From contig NZ_JARFML010000016.1 in NCBI RefSeq assembly GCF_029167105.1, positions 62,001-126,000 on the forward strand: DNA of 64,000 nucleotides, given 5' to 3'. Position numbers and translations under genes: made by a program. The notes below the pieces were generated by a model. It had not been told where the DNA came from and searched no databases. It saw only the letters and a program-made list of their open reading frames with translations. How positions within the stretch are numbered: the first letter of the stretch is position 1; each line of letters starts with the position of its first letter. Below are positions 34,264-42,686 of the stretch, one piece after another. Source of the stretch: Bradyrhizobium yuanmingense (GTDB taxonomy: Bacteria; Pseudomonadota; Alphaproteobacteria; Rhizobiales; Xanthobacteraceae).

Positions 34264-35577
34264 ATGACGATCGCAACAGGCTCGGACGAGCAGAGCTATT
34301 TTCCACGTTGGAAGCTCAAGACCTCGGGCGTGGTCATGCCGGAGGAGCGGCTGTCCTGGGGCCAGACCATCGTCTCGAGTCTTCAGCATTGCGTCGCGAT
34401 GTCAGGTGCGACGATCATCGCGCCGCTGTTGATGGGGTTCGACCCCAACGTTGCAGTTCTGTTCTCCGGCGTCGGCACGCTGATCTTCTTCGTCATCGTC
34501 GCCGGGCGCGTGCCGAGCTATCTCGGCTCGAGCTTCGCCTTCATCGCCGTCGTCATCGCCGCCACCGGCTATGCCGGGCAGGGGCCGAATCCGAATCTGT
34601 CGGTTGCGCTCGGCGGCATCGTCGGTGCCGGAGTGCTGTATGGCCTGATTTCGCTGGTCGTGATCTGGTCCGGCGTCGGCTGGATCGAGCGGCTGCTGCC
34701 GCCGGCCGTCACCGGCGCCGTCGTCGCTGCGATCGGCCTCAATCTCGCGCCGGTGGCGGTCAAGGCCGTGAGCGCCAATGCATTCGACACCTGGATCGGC
34801 CTCGCCACCGTCCTGATCATCGGCGTGGTGGCTGTTGCGGCGCCAGGCCTGTGGCGCCGCCTGCCGATCATCCTCGGAGCGGTCGGCGGCTATGTCTTGT
34901 ACCTGCTGTTCGCGAACGGCCTCGGCTTCGGCAAGCCGATCGACTTCACGCAATTGTCGGCCGCGCCCTGGCTCGGGCTGCCGAACTTCACGGCGCCTAG
35001 CTTCCATGCCGATGCCATCTTTCTCATCGCGCCAGTTGCGGTCATTCTCGTTGCCGAGAACCTCGGGCACATCAAGGCCGTGGGCGCCATGACGGGCCGG
35101 AGCCTCGATGCCTATCTCGGCCGCGCCCTGTTCGCCGACAGCTTGGCTACCATCGTGGCGGCGTGCGGCGGTGGTACCGGCGTCACCACCTATGCCGAGA
35201 ACATCGGCGTGATGGCGGCGACCAAGGTCTATTCGACCCTGCTGTTTGCGTTCGCAGCCTTGGTGTCGATCCTGCTCGGCTTCTCGCCGAAATTCGGCGC
35301 GCTCATCTTGTCCATCCCGGGTCCCGTCATCGGAGGACTTTCGATCGTGTTGTTCGGATTGATCGCGGCGATGGCCGGACGAATCTGGGTCGAGAACAAG
35401 GTCGACTTCGCCAATCCCGCGAACCTCATCACCGTCGCGGTGGCGCTGATCGCAGGGGCCGGCGATCTCACGCTCAAATTCGGTGCATTCACGATCGGCG
35501 GCATCGGCACCGCGACCTTCGGCGCGATCATCCTCTATCAGATCCTGACCTCGCCGCGCGCGCAGCGAGCCGACTAG
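34264..35577 (+). CDS. nucleobase:cation symporter-2 family permease (uracil/xanthine type)
   Basis: A 437-aa NCS2 transporter, ATG at 34264 preceded by GGGTGGAA. It resembles UraA/RutG: Y-F-P-R-W-K-L near the start, W-G-Q-T-I-V-S-S-L-Q-H, P-S-Y-L-G-S-S-F-A-F-I, then the substrate motifs A-E-N-L-G-H-I-K and G-G-G-T-G-V-T-T-Y-A-E-N-I-G. About 12-14 membrane segments. Probable import of uracil or another pyrimidine/purine base with protons. No rut catabolic genes are beside it; a short-chain dehydrogenase follows 71 bp later. Confidence 0.9.
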   Translation: MTIATGSDEQSYFPRWKLKTSGVVMPEERLSWGQTIVSSLQHCVAMSGATIIAPLLMGFDPNVAVLFSGVGTLIFFVIVAGRVPSYLGSSFAFIAVVIAATGYAGQGPNPNLSVALGGIVGAGVLYGLISLVVIWSGVGWIERLLPPAVTGAVVAAIGLNLAPVAVKAVSANAFDTWIGLATVLIIGVVAVAAPGLWRRLPIILGAVGGYVLYLLFANGLGFGKPIDFTQLSAAPWLGLPNFTAPSFHADAIFLIAPVAVILVAENLGHIKAVGAMTGRSLDAYLGRALFADSLATIVAACGGGTGVTTYAENIGVMAATKVYSTLLFAFAALVSILLGFSPKFGALILSIPGPVIGGLSIVLFGLIAAMAGRIWVENKVDFANPANLITVAVALIAGAGDLTLKFGAFTIGGIGTATFGAIILYQILTSPRAQRAD

Positions 35578-35648
35578 ATCCCGGCATCCTGCGAGGGATG
35601 GAACAAAACGGCGGTTCCATCCATGATGATGCATCCCGGAGAAAACAC

Positions 35649-36485
35649 ATGCCGCAAACCGAACGCTCGACCCCGTTTCCCTCACGCCTCGTCGGCCAGT
35701 ACGCGCTGGTGACCGGCGCCTCGCAAGGCATCGGCCGCGCCGTCGCCATCCGGCTGGCGCAGGAAGGCGCAACCGTCGCCATCAACTATCTCGATCACGC
35801 CGGCAATGCCGAGGAGACGCTCGCTCTTGCGCAAACCGCATCGAGCGATCGCGGCCACGGCAGGCCCGACCATATCGTCGTCAAGGCCGATATCGGCAAT
35901 GAGCAGGACATCGCCGCGATGTTCGAGACGGTCCTGGCGCGCTACAAGCGCCTCGATTGTCTCGTCAACAATGCCGGCTTCCAGCGGGAATCGCCGAGCG
36001 AGGCGCTCGACGTCGAAACCTATCGCCGCATCATCGACGTCAATCTCAACGGCGCGGTGCTCTGCGCGCAGAAGGCGCTGGCGCATTTCGTCGCGCGCGG
36101 GGCAGGCGGCAGCATCATCAACTGCTCCAGCGTCCACCAGATCATCCCCAAACCCGGCTATCTCGCTTACTCGATCAGCAAGGGCGGCATGGCCAATCTC
36201 ACGCGCACGCTGGCGCTGGAATTCGCCGGCCAGCGCATCCGCGTCAATGCGGTTGGTCCCGGCGCGATCGACACGCCGATCAATGCGGCCTGGACCGGCG
36301 ATCCGGAGAAGCGCGGCGTCGTCACCTCCCACATTCCGATGGGGCGCGTCGGCACGCCGGAAGAGATCGCCGCGGTGTTCGCCTTCCTCGCCTCGGAGGA
36401 CGCCAGCTACATCACCGGGCAGACCATCTATGCCTGCGGGGGCCTGACGCTGTTTCCAGAGTTTCGGGAGAACTGGGCAAGCTGA
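35649..36485 (+). CDS. short-chain dehydrogenase/reductase (glucose 1-dehydrogenase-like)
   Basis: A 278-aa classical SDR from the ATG at 35649. NAD(P) motif T-G-A-S-Q-G-I-G (about 23-30), N-N-A-G, catalytic Ser in N-C-S-S-V-H and Y-S-I-S-K (Tyr and Lys). The C-terminus I-T-G-Q-T-I-Y-A-C-G-G fits the glucose or gluconate dehydrogenase-like subgroup, but SDR substrates cannot be assigned from these motifs. Likely co-transcribed with the permease. Confidence 0.85.
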   Translation: MPQTERSTPFPSRLVGQYALVTGASQGIGRAVAIRLAQEGATVAINYLDHAGNAEETLALAQTASSDRGHGRPDHIVVKADIGNEQDIAAMFETVLARYKRLDCLVNNAGFQRESPSEALDVETYRRIIDVNLNGAVLCAQKALAHFVARGAGGSIINCSSVHQIIPKPGYLAYSISKGGMANLTRTLALEFAGQRIRVNAVGPGAIDTPINAAWTGDPEKRGVVTSHIPMGRVGTPEEIAAVFAFLASEDASYITGQTIYACGGLTLFPEFRENWAS

Positions 36486-36616
36486 AAACCGGCTTGGGGT
36501 TGCGCGCGCCTCGCGTGGGATAGAGGGGCGCGACCGGTTGGGAGTCTGCGGCGCCGTGTGCTATCGACCGTGGATGGCGCTGCCGCTATTGGCGAGCGCC
36601 GACACGTGAAGGGCCC

Positions 36617-38416
36617 GTGACCACAACCATCAACATCAATGCCTATAGTGACGCGCTGGTGGTCCTCGGCACCGCCGGCGTCGTGGTGCCGATCGTCCGG
36701 CATTGGGGCATCAATCCGGTGCTGGGCTATCTCGGGGCCGGCGCCATTCTCGGTCCGCTCGGGCTCGGCTCGCTCGTCAAGGACCTCCCGTTCCTGTACT
36801 GGTTCACCGTGACGGACGCGAAGAACGTCGAGGGTATCGCCAATCTCGGCATTGTGTTCCTGCTATTCCTGATCGGGCTCGAGCTGTCTTTCAGACGGCT
36901 GATGACGATGCGGCGTCTGGTGTTCGGGCTCGGCGGCCTGCAAGTCCTCGCGACGTCGGCGATGATTTTCGGCGTGGCGCTTCTCTTCGGGCAGAGCTCC
37001 GATACGGCCGTGATCCTCGGCGCGAGCCTTGCGCTGTCCTCGACGGCGATCGTGCTCGAGCTCCTGTCCGCCGAGAGGCGGCTTTCCACCTCGGCTGGGC
37101 GCGCCAGCTTCTCGGTGCTGCTGGCTCAAGACCTCGCAGTCGTCCCCATTCTGGTTTTCGTCTCGGTGCTCGGCGCGGGAAGCGGTGGCTCGGTCGTGGC
37201 GCATATCTCCAGTGCGGTCCTGAAGGCGGTGCTGGCGGTAGCCTTCCTCACGCTGGTCGGACGGCTATTGATGCGTCCGCTCTTCCAGATGGTTGCAGGC
37301 ACCCATTCGACGGAGTTGTTCGTTGCCGCGACCCTGTTCGTCATCGTCGGCGCAGGGCTTGCCGCGCACCAGGCCGGCCTGTCGATGGCGCTCGGAGCAT
37401 TCGTTGCAGGACTGATGCTGGCGGAGACCGAGTATGGCAAAGCCATCGAGGCTACCGTCGAGCCGTTCAAGGGCCTGCTGCTCGGCATCTTCTTCTTCAC
37501 CGTCGGCATGGCCATCGACGTCCGCGTGTTCCTGCGCGAGCCCGGCTGGCTGCTGGCCGCCGTTGTCGGCATTCTCGTCGGCAAGGCGATCGTGCTCATC
37601 ATCCTGGCCCGCCTCTTCAGGCTGCCATGGCCGGCCGCGATCGAGATCGGCTTCCTGCTGGGGCCCGTCGGCGAATTCGCCTTCGTTAGCATCGGAATGG
37701 CGGCGGCCGGAGGCATGATCGAGCCCCGCGTGTCGAGCTTTGCCGTGGCCGTCACCGCCGTGACGATGGCGTTGACACCGCTTCTGGGCATGCTCGGGCG
37801 ACGATTGGCCGCGAAGCTGGGCAGCGAACGCACGCCCGATCCCGAGCTCGCGGTTCGGCCGCCCGGCGACCGGGCGCAAGCCATTGTGGTCGGCTACGGC
37901 CGTGTTGGAAAAGTCGTCTGCTCGCTGCTGACCAGCCATGGCCTGGACTACATCGCGGTCGATCACGCGGCAGTCGACGTGGCGCGAGACCGCCGCGACG
38001 GTCACAAGGTCTACTTTGGCGATGCGACAGAGCCGGGTTTCCTCGAAGCCTGCGGCCTGATGCAGACGACCGGCGTGATCATTACCATCCAGTCGCGGCC
38101 GGCGATCGACGCCGTCGTCGAGCGAATCCGCGCGGTGCGGCCGGACGTGCTGATCGTCTCGCGCGCGCGGGACGCCGATCATGCCCGCCACCTCTATGCG
38201 ATCGGAGCGACCGATGCGGTGCCGGAAACAATCGAGGCGAGCCTGCAGCTCTCCGAAGCCGCGCTGGTTGGCCTCGGCGTTGCGGTCGGACATGCGATCG
38301 CAACGGTACACGAGAAGCGGGACGAATTCAGGCTGACGCTGCAACAAGCCGCGCGGACCGCCGGACAAGAGAAGGCTCGTCCGCTCGATCTCACGGGACG
38401 CCGGTCGCCGCGATAG
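36617..38416 (+). CDS. Kef-type monovalent cation:proton antiporter
   Basis: A 599-aa CPA2 protein, GTG start at 36617. Residues about 1-400 form a 12-13 helix antiporter domain with G-Y-L-G-A-G-A-I-L-G-P, G-L-E-L-S-F, L-A-Q-D-L-A-V-V-P and G-A-F-V-A-G-L-M-L-A. A TrkA-N (RCK) nucleotide-binding domain follows at about 420-530 with V-V-G-Y-G-R-V-G-K and a glycine-rich Rossmann start. Such proteins (KefB/KefC, YbaL) exchange K+ or Na+ for protons in the inner membrane, gated by the RCK domain. Stands alone; convergent with the autotransporter gene 8 bp away. Confidence 0.92.
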   Translation: MTTTININAYSDALVVLGTAGVVVPIVRHWGINPVLGYLGAGAILGPLGLGSLVKDLPFLYWFTVTDAKNVEGIANLGIVFLLFLIGLELSFRRLMTMRRLVFGLGGLQVLATSAMIFGVALLFGQSSDTAVILGASLALSSTAIVLELLSAERRLSTSAGRASFSVLLAQDLAVVPILVFVSVLGAGSGGSVVAHISSAVLKAVLAVAFLTLVGRLLMRPLFQMVAGTHSTELFVAATLFVIVGAGLAAHQAGLSMALGAFVAGLMLAETEYGKAIEATVEPFKGLLLGIFFFTVGMAIDVRVFLREPGWLLAAVVGILVGKAIVLIILARLFRLPWPAAIEIGFLLGPVGEFAFVSIGMAAAGGMIEPRVSSFAVAVTAVTMALTPLLGMLGRRLAAKLGSERTPDPELAVRPPGDRAQAIVVGYGRVGKVVCSLLTSHGLDYIAVDHAAVDVARDRRDGHKVYFGDATEPGFLEACGLMQTTGVIITIQSRPAIDAVVERIRAVRPDVLIVSRARDADHARHLYAIGATDAVPETIEASLQLSEAALVGLGVAVGHAIATVHEKRDEFRLTLQQAARTAGQEKARPLDLTGRRSPR

Positions 38417-38424
38417 GTGCGGCG

Positions 38425-39471
38425 CTAGAATTCGCCGCCGAGGCCGACATAGGCGGTGTGCTCGGTGCCACCGCCATTGCCATAGCCGCCGACCACGCTC
38501 AGCGGCATGAGGGTGTTGAGACGATGAGCGAAGCCGAAACCGAAACCGCCTTCGCCATGATAGACCGAACCACGCATCTGCCAGGTGGTCCTGCCGGGAG
38601 CCGACGGCATCGGCGCGGTTGCGGTTGCAACGGCCGCCGCAATGCCGCGTCGCGCCTCGGTGCGGTTGTTCCAGACCTGGGACTGCAAGCCGGAGAGCTG
38701 CGACTGGAAGCCCGCGGACATGCTGCTCAACTGACTCATGTTGACGGCATCGGTCGGATTGATGCCGGCGGCAACGTTGGTCAGCCGTCGTTCATTGCCG
38801 GCGGTTCCGAACGACACCGTGTTGGCGGCGCTCGCGACCGAGTTCGCGCCGATCGCGACCGAGTTTGCCCCGAGCGCCTGCGCCCCGGCTCCGAAGGCGC
38901 TTGCAGTTGCGCCATTGGCGAAGCTGTTTGCGCCCGTGGCCGTCGCATTAAGCCCGATCGCCCGGCTGTCAAAGCCCGTCGCAGTTGCGTTATCGCCGGT
39001 CGCCACGCTGGCAAAACCGGTTGCGGTCGCCTGCCGGCCAACTGCGTCGCTGGCAGCGCCGACTGCGGTCGCTCTGTCACCGTTCGCGCCGGCCCCGGAG
39101 CCGATCGCCGTCGCAACGACCCCAGTCGCGTTTGCATTGCCGCCAATCGCAGTCGCGATCGCGCCGGTTGCTATACTGGTTTGACCAATCGCGGTGGCGG
39201 CCGCGCCATTTGCAGTCGCTTGTGCGCCGAAGGCGGATGCGGCAGCGCCTGTCGTGTTCGCAAAGCTTCCGACGGCCGTTGCGTCGCCTGAGGGAGCGTT
39301 GATGGTGGCGTTGCCTGCGGCGTAATCGGCTGCTGCCGCCTCTTTTGGCGCCACTAAGTGGACCGCAAAAGCCGCGAGTACGAGGCTTGCTGACAACGCT
39401 CGTCGGATGAAGATCGGGCGGCGCGCTCCTGATCGGAGACTTTCGATTCGGCGAAGTATCCTGAACGACAT
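38425..39471 (-). CDS. small YadA-like trimeric autotransporter adhesin
   Basis: A 348-aa protein from the ATG at 39471 (alternative ATG 39486). An extended basic N-terminus leads into a signal peptide (about 25-50). Residues about 55-215 are roughly 14-residue YadA-head repeats rich in A-T-A-x-G and S-x-A-x-G, predicted to form the trimeric left-handed beta-roll. The neck motif N-E-R-R-L-T-N-V-A-A-G follows, with D-A-V-N-M-S-Q-L starting a very short coiled coil, then a C-terminal four-strand beta-anchor ending in G-L-G-G-E-F. It should display itself on the outer membrane. The stalk is unusually short for an adhesin. Confidence 0.88.
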   Translation of the reverse strand: MSFRILRRIESLRSGARRPIFIRRALSASLVLAAFAVHLVAPKEAAAADYAAGNATINAPSGDATAVGSFANTTGAAASAFGAQATANGAAATAIGQTSIATGAIATAIGGNANATGVVATAIGSGAGANGDRATAVGAASDAVGRQATATGFASVATGDNATATGFDSRAIGLNATATGANSFANGATASAFGAGAQALGANSVAIGANSVASAANTVSFGTAGNERRLTNVAAGINPTDAVNMSQLSSMSAGFQSQLSGLQSQVWNNRTEARRGIAAAVATATAPMPSAPGRTTWQMRGSVYHGEGGFGFGFAHRLNTLMPLSVVGGYGNGGGTEHTAYVGLGGEF

Positions 39472-39728
39472 TGTTTCGCGCCCCATTCATCAGTTGCGCG
39501 AAGATGTGGGAGGCGAACGCTCGACGCATCCACCGTTTGGTTGATGCACGGCTGCGGCGCGTTGGGTTTTCCAATCCTGTTGCAGAATTGCCGCGCCGTT
39601 AGCAGTGCATTTCTGCAACAGAGCGGCCGAAACCGATGGTGGGGGCCCGCAACTCGGCGATCTCAACCGAACGGTTGATGTGAGCTTCTGCCCGCTGCGC
39701 CACATTCGACGGCTCGGAGTTGGGTGCA

Positions 39729-40376
39729 ATGAAGTTGCGGTTCTTGGGCGCAGGCCTTCGGCCTTCCGTTCCGAGCGGGCTGATCCTCGGGTTTCCATTC
39801 CTGGGTCTGCTCATTCTGGGAGCGGTGACGACCTCTGCGCAGCAGACGCCGTCACAGCCCCCTCAGGCGCAGCAGCCGGCCGCCAAGCCGGCCAATATCG
39901 ACCGTAACGGCGTGCTGATGCTGATCCGCTCGACGCTGCTCGCGCTCGACCACGCCAACAAGACCGGTAACTACACTGTGCTGCGCGATCTCGGTGCGCC
40001 GGGATTCCAGGTGAACACCGCCGCCAGACTCGCTGAGATCTTCGCCAAGCAGCGCGGTGAGAAGCTCGATCTCTCGGGCGTCGCCGTGATCGATCCGCAA
40101 TTGTCGCTGCTGCCGCAGATCGAGCCGAACGGCCTGTTGCACATGGCCGGATTTTTCCCGTCGGTGCCCTCGCAGGTGAATTTCGAGCTGTTGTTTGCAC
40201 CGGTCGACGGACAATGGCGCGTGTTCGGCGTGTCGCTGTCCGTCGGTCAGTCCGCGCCCGTGGCGCCTCCCGCACCCGAAGCTCCGCCGAGCAAGGCCGC
40301 CGTCCCGCAGAAGCAATCCGTGCCACCGAAACAGAATGCGCCGGTCAAACAGCCGGCACCTTCTGCGACACCGTGA
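39729..40376 (+). CDS. secreted hypothetical protein with NTF2-like core and Pro-rich tail
   Basis: A 215-aa protein, ATG at 39729 (a TTG at 39720 is possible). The N-terminus has a hydrophobic segment ending in T-T-S-A-Q-Q, so it is exported or anchored. A central part of about 110 residues (L-L-A-L-D-H-A-N-K-T-G-N-Y-T-V-L to V-N-F-E-L-L-F) has the helix-then-strand pattern of NTF2/SnoaL-like folds. The last 45 residues are rich in Pro, Ala, Lys and Gln. Divergent from the autotransporter gene across 257 bp. Function unknown. Confidence 0.7.
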   Translation: MKLRFLGAGLRPSVPSGLILGFPFLGLLILGAVTTSAQQTPSQPPQAQQPAAKPANIDRNGVLMLIRSTLLALDHANKTGNYTVLRDLGAPGFQVNTAARLAEIFAKQRGEKLDLSGVAVIDPQLSLLPQIEPNGLLHMAGFFPSVPSQVNFELLFAPVDGQWRVFGVSLSVGQSAPVAPPAPEAPPSKAAVPQKQSVPPKQNAPVKQPAPSATP

Positions 40377-40578
40377 TCGGCAACGAAGCTAACGCTGCTT
40401 GCTCACGGAAGCAGCAAGACGATGATCCGTGATGACGATTGGCAGTCGAATGCCGCCTCTTTGCGCACGCGCTTCCATCCAATCGTGCACGGGAAGTTTT
40501 GCAGTTGTCATGAACCTTATGGTAGAGCGTTGCTGAAGGCGCCAATGCCATGCATGTTGCAGATGATGAGAATCGGTC

Positions 40579-41703
40579 GTGACGTCTGAAGCCGAGTCGC
40601 TGTCGGAACTGATCGGTCTCGTCTACGACGCCGCGCTCGATTCAGCCCTGTGGCCGCGGGCGCTCGAACAGGCGTGCCTGTTCGTCGGCGGGTCGTCCGG
40701 GAACCTGTTCTGGCACGATGCAGCCACCGAGCAATCCGCAGTGCTTCATCTCTTCAACGAAGAGCCGCACTACACCAAGCTCTATTTCGAGAAATACCTT
40801 CCCTTGAATCCCGTCTTTCCCGCCGCGACCTTTTTCGAGGCCGGTGTGGTCTACGGAACGGCCGACCTCGTTCCGTTCGAGGAGATGGTGGAAACCACCT
40901 TCTATCAGGAGTGGATGAAGCCTCAGGGCATCCTCGACGGTCTTGGCGCGAATCTCGAGAAGAGTGCGACGAGCGCCTCTGTGCTTGCCGTTCGGATGCA
41001 TGAGAAGGACGGCCTCGCCGATCCCGATGATCGCCGTCGGCTTGGGCTGATCGTTCCGCACTTCCAGCGCGCAGTCTCGATCGGGCGGTTGTTCGATCAG
41101 AGCAAAGCGGCCCGGGCGGTACTGACTGAGACTCTCGACAATGTATCGGCCGCCGTCTTCCTGCTGGGTGCCAACGGACGCCTCATCTTCACCAACGCGC
41201 CCGGACGCTTGATGCTGGACGAGGCCGCGCTGCTCGCGGAAAGAAACGGAATGTTGTTCGTTTCCGCTCCCGACGCGCAGCGTGCGTTGCGCGATGCACT
41301 TGCGGCCGCCGAGAGCGGCAATGCGGTGCCCGGGGATGCCATTTTGCTCGCAACCCCGCAAGGCCGCTGGTTTGCCAATGTGCTGCCGCTGACCTCGGGC
41401 GACCGCCAGCGCACGGGCATGCTGCATTCCGCCGTTGCCGCGGTTTTCGTCGGCAAGACTTCGCCGGCAGATCCGCCGCCACTGCACGCGCTCGCAAAGC
41501 TCTACAAGCTCACCGCGAGCGAAATCCGCGTGCTCGATGCCCTCGGGAGGGTGAGCGGCGTGAAAGCCTTGGCCGATGTGCTCGGGCTGACGCAGGCCAC
41601 CGTCAAGACGCACCTGCACAATCTCTTTCGCAAGACCGGCACGGCACGGCAGAGCGAGCTTGTGAAGCTGCTCGTGGGCTTTGAAACGCCGTCGCGGGAG
41701 TGA
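40579..41703 (+). CDS. LuxR-type helix-turn-helix regulator with PAS-like sensor region
   Basis: A 374-aa protein, GTG start at 40579. The N-terminal two thirds are a sensor region: an uncharacterised domain (about 1-175), then a PAS-like stretch (A-A-V-F-L-L-G-A-N-G-R-L-I-F-T-N). The C-terminal 65 residues are a LuxR/GerE helix-turn-helix (L-T-A-S-E-I-R-V-L-D-A-L, Q-A-T-V-K-T-H-L-H-N-L-F-R-K-T-G). No receiver domain. It lies 36 bp before the sirtuin gene and may be co-transcribed with it. The signal is unknown. Confidence 0.85.
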   Translation: MTSEAESLSELIGLVYDAALDSALWPRALEQACLFVGGSSGNLFWHDAATEQSAVLHLFNEEPHYTKLYFEKYLPLNPVFPAATFFEAGVVYGTADLVPFEEMVETTFYQEWMKPQGILDGLGANLEKSATSASVLAVRMHEKDGLADPDDRRRLGLIVPHFQRAVSIGRLFDQSKAARAVLTETLDNVSAAVFLLGANGRLIFTNAPGRLMLDEAALLAERNGMLFVSAPDAQRALRDALAAAESGNAVPGDAILLATPQGRWFANVLPLTSGDRQRTGMLHSAVAAVFVGKTSPADPPPLHALAKLYKLTASEIRVLDALGRVSGVKALADVLGLTQATVKTHLHNLFRKTGTARQSELVKLLVGFETPSRE

Positions 41704-41739
41704 TCTGGCAATCTGCCCTGGACGACCTACATCTGCGCC

Positions 41740-42546
41740 ATGGCAAACCGTCAGCTCGAAGAATTCGTCGGCCGGCATGAAAATCTGTTCGTGCTGACCG
41801 GCGCCGGCTGCAGCACCAATTCGGGCATCCCCGATTATCGCGATAGCCAGGGCAATTGGAAGCGGACCCAGCCGGTCAATTTCCAGGCCTTCATGTCGGA
41901 TGCGCCTACGCGCCGGCGCTATTGGGCGCGCAGCCTGATCGGCTGGCGGCGGTTCGGCCAGGCCAAGCCGAACGATGCGCATCGCGCCTTGGCCCGGCTC
42001 GAGGCGAACGGCCGCTGCGGGATGCTGCTGACCCAGAACGTTGACCGGCTGCATCAGTCGGCCGGCCACCGCCAGGTGATCGACCTGCACGGCCGGCTCG
42101 ATCTGGTCCGCTGCATGGGCTGCGGGGCGAAGACGCCGCGCGAGGAGTTTCAGCACGATCTTGGCCGCGCCAATGCGGCATGGCTGACGCTCGATGCCGC
42201 CGATGCTCCCGACGGCGACGCCGATCTGGAGCACGAGGATTTTTCCTCCTTCGAGGTGCCGCCTTGCGAAGCCTGCGGCGGCATCCTCAAGCCCGACGTG
42301 GTGTTCTTCGGTGAGAACGTGCCGCGCGAGGTGGTGGCCACGGCGCAGGATCATCTGGCGGAGGCCGATGCCATGCTGATCGTCGGCTCGTCATTGATGG
42401 TCTATTCCGGCTTCCGCTTCGTCCAAGCCGCCGCGCGGCGCAATATCCCCATCGCCGCGGTCAATCTCGGCCGCACCCGCGCCGACGATCTCCTGACGCT
42501 GAAGGTTGAGGAGCGCTGTGAAGCGGCGCTTGCATTCCTGCTCTGA
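41740..42546 (+). CDS. NAD-dependent protein deacetylase, sirtuin (SIR2) family
   Basis: A 268-aa sirtuin of the SIRT4-like class. Key motifs: G-A-G-C-S-T-N-S-G-I-P-D-Y-R (about 21-34, NAD loop), T-Q-N-V-D-R-L-H, catalytic His117 in D-L-H-G, and a zinc site of Cys125, Cys128, Cys176 and Cys179. C-terminal G-S-S-L-M-V-Y and V-N-L-G complete the NAD pocket. It removes acyl groups from protein lysines, with nicotinamide release. The four zinc cysteines are intact, so it should be active. Confidence 0.93.
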   Translation: MANRQLEEFVGRHENLFVLTGAGCSTNSGIPDYRDSQGNWKRTQPVNFQAFMSDAPTRRRYWARSLIGWRRFGQAKPNDAHRALARLEANGRCGMLLTQNVDRLHQSAGHRQVIDLHGRLDLVRCMGCGAKTPREEFQHDLGRANAAWLTLDAADAPDGDADLEHEDFSSFEVPPCEACGGILKPDVVFFGENVPREVVATAQDHLAEADAMLIVGSSLMVYSGFRFVQAAARRNIPIAAVNLGRTRADDLLTLKVEERCEAALAFLL

Positions 42547-42626
42547 TCGCTCAGGCGCGAACACGCCTTGCCTATTGCATAGGTGCCGCGCAAAATAGCC
42601 GGGCGCAGTGTTACAGGCATGCCTCA

Positions 42627-42642
42627 TGGCACGGGAATTGCT
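42627..42642 (+). promoter_or_regulatory. consensus sigma-54 (RpoN) promoter of the hydantoinase/TRAP operon
   Basis: TGGCACG-GGAA-TTGCT matches the -24/-12 consensus exactly, with GG at 42628-42629 and GC at 42640-42641. It lies 44 bp before the hyuA start, leaving room for a start site near 42653 and the GGAGAAATTGGA ribosome binding site. An enhancer-binding activator such as NtrC would be needed; none is adjacent. Confidence 0.8.
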
Positions 42643-42686
42643 GCGCTTTTTGGACCCAGTCTGACGACCAGCACGGAGAAATTGGA

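Noticed and set aside
38760..39320. Regular DNA repeats resembling a CRISPR-like or tandem array
   Set aside because: They are in-frame codon repeats of the YadA-head protein motif, with varied bases and no conserved spacer pattern.
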